Shown here piece by piece: positions 1 through 11,161 of a stretch of 64,000 nt of DNA. The stretch covers positions 144,938,262-145,002,261 of the forward strand of contig NC_135718.1 of assembly GCF_964656455.1 (NCBI RefSeq), written 5' to 3'. How positions within the stretch are numbered: the first letter of the stretch is position 1; the number at the start of each line of letters is the position of its first letter. The translations under genes and the position numbers were made by a program. The notes under the pieces were generated by a model. It was not told the origin of the DNA and did not search any database. It worked only from the letters and a program-made list of their open reading frames with translations. The stretch comes from Halichoerus grypus. Lineage: Eukaryota; Chordata; Mammalia; Carnivora; Phocidae.

Positions 1-165
1 AGAGATAGACACAGCAAGAAAGGGAACCTAAGCCGGGGGAGTGGGAGAGGGAGAAGCAGGCTTCCCGCGGAGCAGGGAGTCCGATGTGGGGCTCGATCCC
101 AGGACCCTGAGATCATGACCTGAGCCGAAAACAGATGCTTAATGACTGAGCCACCCAGGTGCCCC
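1..165 (-). mobile_element. CAN-SINE (tRNA-Lys SINE), cut by window edge
   Basis: Reads on the plus strand as the reverse complement of a CAN-SINE. It ends in GAGCCACCCAGGTGCCCC, the complement of the tRNA-like head with the A-box segment, and the purine-rich body lies to its left. The A-tail side lies outside the window. It appears to sit inside the 3' tail of an L2 or MIR element that continues to its right. Confidence 0.93.
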
Positions 166-250
166 AGCTTTATTTATTTTTATGTGCCAAGTACCTAGCA
201 CAGTGTATGGTGTATAGTAAGCCCACAATAAACGTGTGTAGGATATTAAA
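166..250 (+). repeat. L2/MIR 3'-tail fragment
   Basis: The order of 'cctagcacagtg', a 'tagtaagc' block and 'cacaataaacg' matches the 3' end shared by MIR and L2 elements in the sense direction. It is too short to choose between the two families. Confidence 0.5.
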
Positions 251-1599
251 AAAAAAATCTTAGGTTCCTTTAAAAAAAAAAAAAAACAGTTTTGTAATAA
301 GTGAGAACTCTCCCTACTTTTTTCTCTTTAATTTTTCTTTGATTTGTTTTCTTATAATTACAGACAAAATGATGATCCGGCCACCACAGGCAACAAATTA
401 GCGTCTTCTTTCTCTACCCCACAACCTCTGAGCTTCCCTTGAATCTCACCTCAGCTTGTAATGTTTGCTTTGTCTGTGTGGTTGTGAACATCTGTCCTTT
501 CTATTTAAGGTTGTGTGTAACCATTTGCTTCTATGGAAAAAAAAAAAAGGTGATTCTTGCAGTAGCAATGGTTTGCTGAAGCTGGTGAAATGGATTGGTT
601 TTGTTGACAAATAGTCTCAGTCTGAATTGCTGACATTTCTCAGCCCTCTGCTGGATTGCACAACATTGTGCAACTTTATGTGGAAATAAATGAGTTTATT
701 AGCAATGAGTTGTGTGTTTGTGGCCGTGGCCGTGTATGATAATAAACATCTTTTGTGGGTACTTACAGCAATAATGACACCACTCTTTTTCAGTTCACCC
801 TTTACCATAAACTATGCCATTATTCATTTCAGTGGGAGCATCTAACCTCAAAGAATGTTATGAGAGTAGCTTGTTGAAACAGAGTAATGGACAGTAGGCT
901 CTGAATAATCCTCTACTGGCAGGACCGTGTGATAGCTGAGCAGATGGTTTCTTCTCTGTTGGTGGTCTGTAATATTTCTACTTGAAACCATTCACATCTA
1001 ACACAGCTTTACCACACTAGACCCAGGAATTTTCGGTGACTAAAAACAGTGCAGTGTTTTCTGGAGTCAACTCTAGTTGCTTGTGCGGTGAGCCTGTGCC
1101 CCCAGGGTGTGCTTCTTGAGGACACTCCGCTGACCTGCGGTCTCTGCCCTCACAGAGCACCCAATCTAAGATCACAGAACAAGCTGCTGAAGGTGCTCAG
1201 GACTTCAAATGGCAGGAGCCCAGAAGCAAGCATATGAGCAGACAGAGCTGAAGCTCAAGGATGGTCGTAATAGTTGGGCTGTGTGGAGGTGGGGTGGAGT
1301 TAGGCAAGGTTTGCAGAGAACACTTTGAGGGAGATATGCCCTGAACTCGTGAATAGAAGCACTAGAAATTATGGTCAACAAAAAAGGAGTAGAGAGTACA
1401 TTCTATCTTGCCTGGGTAGGGTCATATGGGAAGTTAAGGAGGAAGGAGCCATGAGTTGTGGGAGATGGAAGGGAAATGAAACCATTAGATAAGCAGGCCA
1501 GCTAAAATTCCCTCAGAGGAAAAAAAAATGTGATTACAGTCTGTCTGAAACGCTAAAGACTTTTAGGTAAGACACTAAAACAGAAGCAGAATCTGGACT
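251..1599. other. Unique sequence, no gene seen
   Basis: Mostly AT-rich unique DNA with short A-runs near 247-290 and 537-549. Only short ORFs with no recognisable protein features occur on either strand. I saw no transposon family, splice-flanked exon or RNA gene. Confidence 0.5.
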
Positions 1600-2340
1600 C
1601 ACTTCAACAAACATTCATTGTGCATCAGCAGAGCACAGGGCTAGGTGCTGGAGGACAAAGGGGAGTGTGAAGAGGTCCTGCCCTGAAGGGTCTTAGTCCA
1701 GTCAGAGGCAAGCTGTACATGGATTATTTCAATATGCTGTGCTTAGTACTGGGCCAGAGGTATGCCCAGGGCACTATGGGAGCACAGAGGTATAGGACCC
1801 AGTTTGACCTTGAGACGGGAGGAGGGAACAATGAGGGGGAGCACAAGTGAATGTTAGGGGCAGAAGATTCATTCCCATCAGGAAGTCTGTGTGTGGTGGG
1901 GAGTGGTGAGGGGGCAGGAAAGGTTCTTACAGGTAGAGGGAATTGTTCGAAGACAGGCCATGAGGATATAGGAAACCACATGATATTGGCTGATGCGGCT
2001 TAGTAAGTTTGAGCTGCTGGATCCTCAAGTCTGAGTGGAGATGGTGGGTGGTGGGGGACACAACTGGGACCGGGGCAGGAGCTCCATTTCCATCATGGGA
2101 GCTTATCCTCTGGGTAATGAGAGCCTGTGGGGATCCTGAGGGGATCAGTAGCATGGGGGACTTGAGAACAATCATTCTGGAAGGAGTGGGAAGAAGGAGA
2201 GGAGGAGGGCGATGCTCTTAGCGTTCAGAGACGGCTTAGGTGGAGGGGCCTATGGGGTTGCCAGGGCACAGCTGTGAGAACGGAAAGGACTGATGGCTCC
2301 TGGAAGTGTTTTTCATTTAAAATTCTGCGGGTGCGGGAAT
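1600..2340 (-). repeat. L2 LINE remnant (antisense)
   Basis: Starts with a diverged 'aacaaacattcattg' followed by 'ctaggtgctggagga' and a 'cctgccctgaaggg' block. This is the order of the reverse complement of the L2 3' end. The next 600 bases keep the L2-like purine-rich style (gaggcaagctgtacatgg, gaagacaggccatgagg, agactgatgg). It is old and diverged, and the right boundary is approximate. Confidence 0.6.
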
Positions 2341-3156
2341 TGTTAGGACACGGAGGACTAGGGAGAGGAAGGAGTCGGAGGGCGGGTAGCGGTGAGATTT
2401 CTGGCTTTGACGGCTGAGTTCACGGTGCTGCCTCCCACCCTCCTCAGGTGTGGCAGGCTGAGGTGAGGGGGCTCTGTGGCAGACCGGAAATGACTGTCCT
2501 TCCTTCCCCCCACTAGCAGCTGGATTGTCAGAGGCCTGACAGCTCAGCTCTGGTTCTGGCTCCATCCATCGCTGGGAGGTGAGGGAGGCAGGGCAGGCAG
2601 GTGAGTGTGTCTCTCGGGCTCTTCTTCCTCGTCTGCAGGTGATGAAAGTGATGCCAGGCTATGAGGGCCGCTCTGGAGATAGAGACCAAGGACCCTGGAG
2701 GGCTGGGCTCCTAGTGGGTGGCATCGTTCCTGCAATGGCTCCCTGTCCTCTCCGCTCAGCCGTTCTCCGGAGTGTGGGGGAATGGTGGAGCTCTCGCTGT
2801 GAACGCGGATGGAGCCGACCCCTCTGAACGAGCAGAGATGACTCAGCGTTTCTGAGGGTTTGTGTGTTTAACTTTGAGTCCACATTATTCTAACACCTTT
2901 TAGTTCACGTCACAGTCACGGTGTATAGTAGGTGGCAGACAGGGGCACAGAGCCGGAGGGACCTTGGTGCCAGCAGGATCCCTTCTTGCAGCTCTAGGAA
3001 AGCCACAGTGAGACTTTTTCCCCTCCTGGCAAGGTGTTTTTTTATAGTTGAAAAATTTAAGCAGATTTAGGTGTTTTCTATTAAAAAAATGAAAGGAATA
3101 AGGAGGCCACAGTGGATTCTCCAACAAAGATACTGGTTGTGGTTCTCTATATGTGA
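2341..3156. other. Unique, moderately GC-rich sequence, no gene seen
   Basis: Bases 2341-2830 are richer in G+C than the surroundings and contain several overlapping short ORFs on both strands. None has recognisable domains or a splice-site context I would trust. The first part may be a further diverged L2 segment. Bases 2830-3156 return to AT-rich unique DNA. Confidence 0.4.
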
Positions 3157-3487
3157 AAATCAATTATCATATGGTTTCACTTATATGTGGAACATAAGGA
3201 ATAGCATGGAGGACATCAGGAGAAGGGAGGGAAAAATGAAGGGGGGGAATCGGAGGGGGAGACGAACCACGAGAGACTATGGACTCTGAGAAACAATCTG
3301 AGGGTTCTAGAGGGGAGGGGTGTGGGGGGATGGGTTAGCCTGGTGATGGGTATTAAAGAGGGCATGTTCTGCACGGAGCACTGGGTGTTATATGCAAACA
3401 ATGAACCGTGGATCATTGCATCAAGAACTAATGATGTGCTGTATGGTGACTAACATAACATATTAAAATAAAATAAAATTTAAAAAA
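3157..3487 (+). mobile_element. 5'-truncated L1 (3' UTR only)
   Basis: The last roughly 330 bases of a carnivore L1 in the sense direction: tcatatggtttcac, then ggaacataaggaatag, a G-rich tract, 'gactctgagaaacaa', 'gtgatgggtattaa', 'gcactgggtgttata' and an AATAAAATAAAATTTAAA-like tail. The same sequence occurs in reverse in the full-length L1 at 41387-41720. No convincing target-site duplication was found. Insertions of this kind come from incomplete reverse transcription. Confidence 0.9.
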
Positions 3488-3536
3488 GTAAAACATTGCA
3501 CATTAATAGTGGATACTTCAAATAAAAACATATTCT

Positions 3537-3738
3537 TTGTTTTTTTTTTAAGATTTTATTTATTTATTTGACAGAGAGAGAGTTAAAGAGAGCAGGAACA
3601 CAAGCAGGGGGAGTGGGAGAGGGAGAAGCAGGCTTCCCGCTGAGCAGGGAGCCCGACGCGGGGCTTGATCCCAGGACCCTGGGATCATGACCTGAGCCGA
3701 AGGCAGACACTTAATGACTGAGCCACCCAGGCGCCCCC
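3537..3738 (-). mobile_element. CAN-SINE, complete, with TSD
   Basis: The T-run and 'aagattttatttatttattt' (complement of the A-rich tail) are followed by the purine-rich body and the complement of the head, ending GCCACCCAGGCGCCCCC. The 12-bp target-site duplication AAAACATATTCT flanks it at 3525-3536 and 3739-3750. A perfect TSD suggests a fairly recent insertion. Confidence 0.95.
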
Positions 3739-3750
3739 AAAACATATTCT

Positions 3751-6700
3751 ATATTAAAAAAAAGCTAAGAAAAGGATGTTCTTCCCCCAACCTCATTCCC
3801 CCCCCACCTCCCCCCCCCCCATTGTTTGCCATAAGCCACTAAGGCTCAGGGTTCACAGATGGGAAAAAACAGATAAATGAGAGAAAAGTTCCTGAAAGTG
3901 CCCTGTAACTAACACTGTTTCCTACTGGTGACTATAAAGAGCTAGTGCTGGCTCGAGCCAGCCTCGGTTCTTCCAGAAGAGTCAGAAGGTTTCACATGAA
4001 CTTTATAATGTTGGAAAAACCAGTCAGGAGAAAAAAAACGTAAGTTCTTTTCCCCCGTTCTTTTAATATCGTTTTCAGTAGCACAATGCATTTAAAGTGA
4101 GGCACAGTTTCCTCAGAGTAATATGGCCTCAGGACATGATTTAGATGGAAAATTTAAGTAAGATTAATGCAATTTATTATCCGACAGGATATCCCTACAA
4201 GCCACACTATTTGGCTGAATTTTAGATTCCCAATCTAATATTTCAGATGAGATTTCCAGATGGGTGTCTTATTCCTCTATTAGTTTAGTCAGGGTGATAT
4301 AGAGTTTGTAAAACAGGAGAGGTTAAACTAGTTTTAACACTTGATTAATCATTGAAATTACTTTGTTACTGTTTGAATTCATTGACTTTTGTTTATTAAG
4401 TAACTCCCTAAAACCCAAAGCCAACACAAACTAGAGGCACATTTCCAGCTTTGCTAATTTATTTGATGACTTCTTCAAAGGAAAAATTTTTTTAAAGTAG
4501 TAAATTTATGGTTACATTGAAAGGCTGGTCAATGCTTGCTCCTTGCCTTGAGAGAGAATAAAGTGTGGGCTTGTAAGACCGAGGGCAACACACGCACGCA
4601 CGCGCACACTCCCTGAACCCATACCCATATTCTAATTTCCTGAAACATTTCTGGACAGATAAATCTTTGAAAGAAATTAGATGAATAATTATCAGAGCTT
4701 TTGCTACTTCCATCAAAAAACAGAGGGATAGCACAGAAACTGTCCAAGGTGACAAACCACATATATATTCTGCCATTTTATAAACCACTGGGAAGTCTAT
4801 TAAGGGAGGTGAATTCCAGCACCCAGTGAGGCTGCCTGAATGGAGGGATGAGCTTTGGGGAAAGTGCCATAGACAATTAAGCACGTTCTGCTCCCGGCAG
4901 GACTCAGCTCTCAGCATGCAGTGCAGGGGAGGGGCTAATTCAGAAAGTGGACAAAGCTCCAAACCAGAACTTTTTTTGGGGATATGAAAATTTCCTGAAG
5001 TCTGGGTTTGGTAAATTGATTACAATCTCTTTTCAGAGACCTATCAGGAGCAAACGAGTGAGTTGTAGACATAAATTTGAATTCCAGAGTCTCCGACTAA
5101 CCCAACTCATAAATGAATTCCTAAATGCTGACTGAGCCAGAAGACCCAGCTTTGGAAAACCACTTGGCAGGAATCATTAGTTTCAAAATGAGATGAACTG
5201 CTCTATTTAGCCCTCATTCAAAACTTTACAGAAATGCCAGATTTCCATAAACACAGGTTTCCTTGAATTTCCAGGGCTTTGATTAACTGGTAGATGAGGG
5301 TGTCTCACAAATACAGATTTGTATGCAATATTCAGCTTGGACGAGATTGGGAATTGGAAACCAACACAAAGTGTTCTCTCTCCTCCCTAAGATGTTAACT
5401 CTTCCCCTGTTTTCCAGAAAATGCTTTTTGTTACATGGAGTTTGAAGAATTAAAAATTAGTCTATGGTTTAAAAACATGGCTATAGATCATATTCTTGTC
5501 ATTTATGTCATCGTTTCTTAAGCATTTCATGACTGATTGACAGCCCACTGATTTATAGTGTGTCTTTAATGCCCCAAAGGAATGAGAGAATTAAAAAATA
5601 CACTTCTGTCTCTGCTGAAAAAGTCATAAAGTTGTGGCTTTCTACTAAGGAAAGAGATTGCTTGCAAAGAGATTTTTTTTTGCTTTAATATGTTTTCATT
5701 TTTCCTTTTATGGCCGTTTTTCTCCACTGATACTGGCACATTAGGCAGGAGACCCAAATTGGTGCAACAGAGATCCACAGAGTTAAACTTTCTGATGGTT
5801 GCCTGCTGCCTCCTCTTCTTTTTTTTTTTTTTTGGCTTCCATAGTCAAGTCAATAAAAACAAAATAAATTTGGAGGGTAAATAGCCAATTTTCTGTATTC
5901 TGAAAAGCTGTTGCCTTCCAAGGGAGTGAGTTTGGAGTCCAGGACGGACTTGAGTTAAGACATGGATTCCATTGCCCCTGTGGGCTTCTTCCATATTTCG
6001 TTCAATGCCTGTGGATTGTCCGTAGAATTTTAGACATCAGAGATGATGCAAAAAAAAAAAAAAAACCAAAGTACTAGTTAAGCTAGTTAGGCTACCTCAA
6101 CCAGGTGGAATTTTTTTGTCTCCAAAGAGCAGGGTTATAAAGGCTAGATTTAGGCTTAACTTCTAATAGGGTAAAAACACCACAGGTAACCAACAGCGTT
6201 GGCTTCACTTTTAACCTATTCTGGGTAGTAGAAACTCAGATGCTTGTCGCAATGGATTGATCCTTACAGGTAGTTCTCCAGAGGTTCAGCTGCCAGTTAT
6301 AGGGGAGTGATCTAGAAGTCATCCCTCAGCAGGGTTGTGTTCTGGGCTGCAGGAGAGCATGAGCATCCCCAAAGTCAGAATGATGTGGATCCAGCCCAGG
6401 ACTGACAGAGCAGCAGTCTCTGTAGTAGTTTTTCCAAGCAGGACAGTTTCAAGACTTTCATCAGAGATTTGTCATAACTCCACTCATTCAGGGTTTGACT
6501 GAGGCTTTGCTTGCAGTACTTGGTAAGCAGACCAGAGATAGCACAGTGGTGGGGCGCTACTTGTAGATGGATACCCGTTATCTTCCGCCTCCTGCCCCTC
6601 ATCCTCCTCTTCCTCGTCATATCATCCTCATCATCGCCATCATCAACATCATCATCACCACCACCACCGCCATCATTTCCTGCCCTTAGGGGACTCACTT

Positions 6701-7439
6701 AGAGGTTACCGAAGGCAAAACATGATTTGGCTGATTTCACTAGTTTCTTGTCTTCTTTCTCCTTCTTTTTCTTTCCCTTTTCCTTCCCTTTCAAGAACCC
6801 AAACCAAGAAGATAAGAGTTCAGGAACGGTCCCTATCGAAGCCCACACACATCTGTGTGCCAGGGGTTCGACCATGGTGGGAGAAGCACGTGCAAAGATA
6901 ATTGGCAAGTACTCTGGATCTGCTACCTCAGGGGACTTCAGGGCTTTGTCCTTGGAGTCTCCTGCTCTATAGCACAAGGATTCTGAGATGTTCCCTTCCT
7001 TCATTTGACAGAATGAGACGCCCTAGAACTGAGGGTTTGTGAAAGAACAGAAAAAGTATGAGAACACTGGGTGGAAAGGGGAAGAGGACTGGGAATGATA
7101 AGAAGACAGCCGAATTCACTCAATGGTAAGTCTGCATTTCCATCTCCCACTAGGGCAAGATTCATGTGATTACAGGAATGAAAGACTTTGCTGCAGAGAT
7201 CTTGGGTCGTGTGTACTGTGTTACTGCAGAGGGGTGAATTGCCATATGGATGCACTTTTTGTGACTTGGTCATTTTTCTTTGGAATCTGGGATGTCTATA
7301 CCATTCGATACCCTCCTTTCTGTTGGAGTACTTAGTCAGCTGCTGCCTGCCAGCTGCTCGAGGATGGCCATCTACCACCATTTCTGCCCCGGGGACCTGC
7401 CATAAAGGAACTGCATTCCTGCACTGCAGGGAAAGCTTA
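3751..7439. other. Unique sequence, no gene seen
   Basis: Includes a C-rich tract at about 3785-3821, an alternating purine-pyrimidine repeat at about 4588-4611, T-runs near 5818 and A-runs near 6049. The longest ORF on the minus strand (4492-4962, 156 codons) has no recognisable domain and spans the alternating tract. Most of the block is free of transposons I can identify. Confidence 0.5.
6612..6676. repeat. (ATC/ACC)n trinucleotide repeat
   Basis: Imperfect run of ATC, then ACC/CCG triplets. On the minus strand it reads as a stretch of Gly and Asp codons in a chance ORF. A pyrimidine-rich tract follows at about 6750-6800. Confidence 0.85.
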
Positions 7440-7830
7440 GTGGTTCTCCTCTACCTTCATTCATTCACTGAGAATTTTGTTGTTGTTGTTGCTACAAGTT
7501 TTCTGTATTCTAGGCACTGTACTAGGCACCAGGAATCCATGGGATTTCAATCTGCAGAGGAGACTGACATTAATCAAGTCATCCTAAAGACATATAAATT
7601 GCAAATGAGGCAAATTCTATGAAGGTCAAGTCTGTGGCACAGCACATCACCATGCATCTAGCCTGCTCAGAAAGGTCTGGGATGTGACCATAAAGCTGAG
7701 TGTGGAGTTTGGGCAGGAATTAACTAGGTGTAGAGGAGAGCATAGAAGGTTCCGGTTAGAGAACCAGCTTATGCGAAAGCCCATGCCCTCTCAGCCAAAA
7801 CCGTACTGTGGTCTGTGTATGGAGGCGCAG
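7440..7830 (-). repeat. L2 LINE remnant (antisense)
   Basis: 'ttcattcattcactgag' followed by 'tctaggcactgtactaggcacc' matches the reverse complement of the L2 3' end. Later segments ('gaaggttccggttagagaac', 'gcgaaagcccatgccct') resemble the next part of L2 in the same orientation. Boundaries are approximate. Confidence 0.7.
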
Positions 7831-9719
7831 TGAGGGTGGACAGGTTCCCTTTCATCAGCTCTGAGTTGAAATTTGTCACCTGGATCTTGGAACCTTCTGC
7901 CACCTGTGCTCCAAGTCTCCTATGGCCTCTTAGAGCCCTTTATCTTCTGGATCTAATCCCTCAGTATGCTCCATTCTAAAAGAAAATCAGTACCAGGTGT
8001 AGGGTAGAGACACATGAAAAGCCAGCAAACACATCTTTGTCTTTCTTTCGAGTCACGAGAGAATAAATCACGAGAATAAATCTCTTCCTTCCTTCAGACA
8101 AGAAACGCACACCATCACCACCACTACCAGCCTTCCTGTCTACCATTTCAAACTTAGCAATGTGGAATGTTCAGTTGAGTTTGCTTTTGGGGGCACTGCC
8201 ACTTTAACCTAGAGTGACCTCTTTAAGAAGTGACAGCTTCTTCCACTACAGAGCCTACCAGATTCCATTTTCTTTGTTTGCATTCCTTGGCTTTTAGATT
8301 TGACTTATTTTATTGTTTATTTCATGAAAGCTTTAGTTCTTCTAAAGTTTGGATTCTCCACCCCAGAGCACATCTCATGCAGCCTTCAGTAATATTTCTT
8401 CCACTTTAATCCATTGCCTTGAATCCTTTTGTCCCTGGAGGCTATTCTGAAACTAGTGCCCTACCTGGTTCATCTCCAGTGAGATCTGGATACCCATCTC
8501 TCTACAATGACCCTCAAATCACAATGTTATGAAGAGCAGCTATCTTGTCAACTATTTCTTAATGAGTTTGTTTGTTGTTGTTCTGGTTTTAAAAACAGCA
8601 CATACAGGCTTTAGACAAATGAAAATATGGAAGTAAGAAATATAAATATTAAAGAAATCCATACATGGAGAAATGACCGGTATAAATATTTTTGTGTCTT
8701 TTCCTCTAATGTATGAATATATGTTATAAATCCATATAAATAGACTTAATACATATTTTTATCCTGTATTTTTCATTTAACATGCATAATAAGCATTTCC
8801 CATGTTAGTAAAATTATTTGTAAACATTATTTTTAGAGGCTACTAGTAGTATTCTAGTTTACCTAATATGTCTATGGTAATTTGTCATTTTGGGTACAAT
8901 AAATGTTTTTGTGTTAAAATCCATGAATCAGTTTTGATTGATTTCCTTAAGATAGAATCCAAAAAGAGGAATTATTTACTTGTTCCTTTATTCATCATTT
9001 ATTGCTTTCTTCTTTTATATTAATGTTCTTGGTTCTGCAATTCAAAAACATATATATATATATATGCAATCCCTGTCTTCAAGGAGATTCAGCCTTGTGC
9101 TAGACTAAAGGACAGGAACATTTTAAAGTGCTTGATACATATTTTAAAGTTGCTTTCCAGAAATTTGGATCAATTCACTCTTCTACTATAGGGAAGAGTG
9201 TGTTCTAAGTTATTTTTCTAGTATCCCTTCCTTTTGTGAACTTGCTCTCCCTTCCACCTTGTGATTCACCTGGGGTTGCCATTGTACGTTGCCATCTCCA
9301 TCACCAGGGACAATCAGGTGGAGTACTTCCTCCCTGGCTTCCCCAAATAGAAACAATAACACAGCAGTTCATGATGGGTCAGTATGGTACCCAGGCTGGG
9401 CTATCACAGGTTTTTTTTTTTTTTTTTTAATAATTAGGGGAGTTTCTCTTTTTTCATTCAAAATTGTGAGCTATGAAGAGAACCAGGTATGCTGGAAGCA
9501 CTGTTGGTCCTATTTTCTAGCATGTGAATACCACCTGCCTGGGAACTTGTCCACCGCAGACTGAGGGATGGTGAAGGGAGAGCTGAATTCTGACTACTAG
9601 ATGGGTCCACCCATGACTGCAACCCAGCAGATGGTACTCCTCTATTTTTCACTTAGATGAGCCAACACGTCAACTTCCTTTCCTTCCCTCCTGACTCCTT
9701 GTCTTTTTCCCCTCTATAT
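7831..9719. other. Mostly unique sequence, possible old LINE piece
   Basis: No gene seen. Bases about 8560-8940 (AT-rich, with 'cataataagcatttcccatg' and 'gaggctactagtagtattc') resemble an antisense LINE 3' region, but are too diverged to assign. A short (TA)n tract lies at about 9047-9066 and a T-run at 9411-9428. Confidence 0.4.
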
Positions 9720-9993
9720 TTTCTTTTTTGTTAAGTTGGTTTGAATTGAGTTTCTAACACCAGTAGAGAATCCTGACTCTACCTTCATAGTTATTGTTAT
9801 CACCTTAGAAAATGCTCTGAACATAAAAAAATTCCTGTTCCGACAAGAAAATTGTATATCTTCGTTTGACATTTGTATATGCACATTTGTGAGTGAGCGT
9901 GAGGCTGAGCATTTTTTTCTAATGTGTGAATATGAATTCATATTTTGGTTCATTTATCTATGAAGTTCTTAGTTTTAAAAATATTTACTTAAG

Positions 9994-10098
9994 GGGTACC
10001 TGGCTGGCTCAGTCAGTAGAGCATGAGACTCTTGATATCGGGGTTGTGATTTTGAGCCCCACATTGGGTGCAGCAATTACTTAAAAAAGTTTATTTCA
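9994..10098 (+). mobile_element. Short tRNA-Lys-like SINE with TSD
   Basis: The first 75 bases follow a lysine tRNA closely: 'ggctggctcagtcagtagag' (D arm, pol III A box), 'catgagactcttgatatc' (anticodon arm) and 'tgattttgagccccac' (T arm, B box), then a short A-rich end. The duplication TACTTAAG lies at 9986-9993 and 10099-10106. The added A-rich tail and TSD show a retroposon and not a tRNA gene. It shows the tRNA-Lys origin of the CAN-SINE family more clearly than the longer copies. Confidence 0.88.
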
Positions 10099-10721
10099 TA
10101 CTTAAGATGTATGTTTATGGAAATACTTTCCCCACACAGTTATTTGTTTATATTATGAGCTTTTACCTAGAAAAATTTCCTTTTTGGGGGGTAAAATTTC
10201 ATTTATTTTTTAATAAAAATTTAAATGTTTCGTGAATTTTAATTATTTTTCTTTGCAAGTTTCCCCATTGTTTTTAATTTTAGGATTTTCTTCTTCATAG
10301 AATTTTTGTGTTTTCACATATAAACATTCAGAACTTATTTTAGTGTGCTGATTTGAATTCAGTTTGCATGTTGATTTTTTTCCTGCCTTATTGGAATTTT
10401 TTTTCTATATCACTGTTGAATAATCAGTTAATTTCCAGTTGACTTATAATGCCTTTGAAAAAAATTATATGCTATGTTCGTATAAACCTAAGAACACGTG
10501 TTAAGTTTTTTGGGGGGAGGTTTATGACCTATATGTAAGGCTACTTCTAAGTCTCTGTGTGTAATAGGATTTATGTTCTATTTTAGGTCTTTAGCCACAC
10601 ACTGACAGGCAGCTATCATTGTCCCTAGCATCACTTTCGATTATACTGGAAGTAAAATACTTCATTTCTTAATGATTTATTCTACAGAATTCCGTATTGA
10701 TATCTACCATCTTTTGAGTTT

Positions 10722-10810
10722 TCCTGTGTCCTAGGCACTCTGCTAAATTTTAATCCTTATCACAACTCTGTGTGATGGATACTGTTGTCCACCATCATAG
10801 AAATGAGTTT
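10722..10810 (-). repeat. MIR fragment (antisense)
   Basis: 'gtcctaggcactctgctaa' followed by 'aatccttatcacaactctgtg' and an 'atactgttgtccaccat' block matches the reverse complement of the MIR 3' half. Confidence 0.6.
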
Positions 10811-11016
10811 ATTATTATTTTTATATTGTTGTTTAAATACTTTTTAAATTTTCCAGTTTTAATTTCTAATATAGTAAATATTGCTAAATAAAACTAACAG
10901 AAGGAAAGCTCTGGGGATTCTCAATAACTTTTAAGAGCATAAAAGTGTCCTGAGATGAAAAAGATTGATAACTGCTGATCTAGCTCATAGTAGGCTCCAT
11001 TTAATTATTAGGCATT

Positions 11017-11161
11017 CATATATTCTTTTAAATAAAAAATTTAATTTAATTTAAAATTACTTAAATTTTTTAAGTAAGCTCTATGCCCAACTTGGGGCTT
11101 GAACTCACAACCCCGAGATCAAGAGTCACATGCTCTACTGACTGAGCCAACTGGGTGCCCG
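11017..11161 (-). mobile_element. Short tRNA-Lys-like SINE with TSD
   Basis: Reverse complement of the same short subfamily seen at 9994-10098: 'cttggggcttgaactcac', 'ccccgagatcaagagtc', 'ctactgactgagccaactgg'. The 11-bp duplication TATTAGGCATT lies at 11006-11016 and 11162-11172. The left part is an AT-rich tail complement. Confidence 0.88.

Larger units (their letters stand above)
9720..10870 (-). repeat. Probable old L1M remnant (antisense), interrupted
   Basis: T-rich sequence whose phrasing resembles antisense L1M ORF2 and 3' UTR ('ggaaatactttccccacac', 'tgatttgaattcagttt'). It is interrupted by a short SINE at 9994-10098 and joined by a MIR fragment near 10722. The assignment rests on general resemblance and is weak. 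Confidence 0.35.

Noticed and set aside
4492..4962. 156-codon minus-strand ORF
   Set aside because: No recognisable domain, unusual Cys/Leu-rich composition, and it crosses a repetitive purine-pyrimidine tract. Nothing supports it as a gene.
6375..6698. Minus-strand ORF with a Gly/Asp-rich acidic run
   Set aside because: The acidic run is the translation of an (ATC)n microsatellite.
7188..7622. 144-codon plus-strand ORF
   Set aside because: It runs into an antisense L2 fragment and shows no domain.
9994..10068. Possible tRNA-Lys gene
   Set aside because: It has a TSD and an A-rich tail and its stems are not intact, so it is a tRNA-derived SINE.
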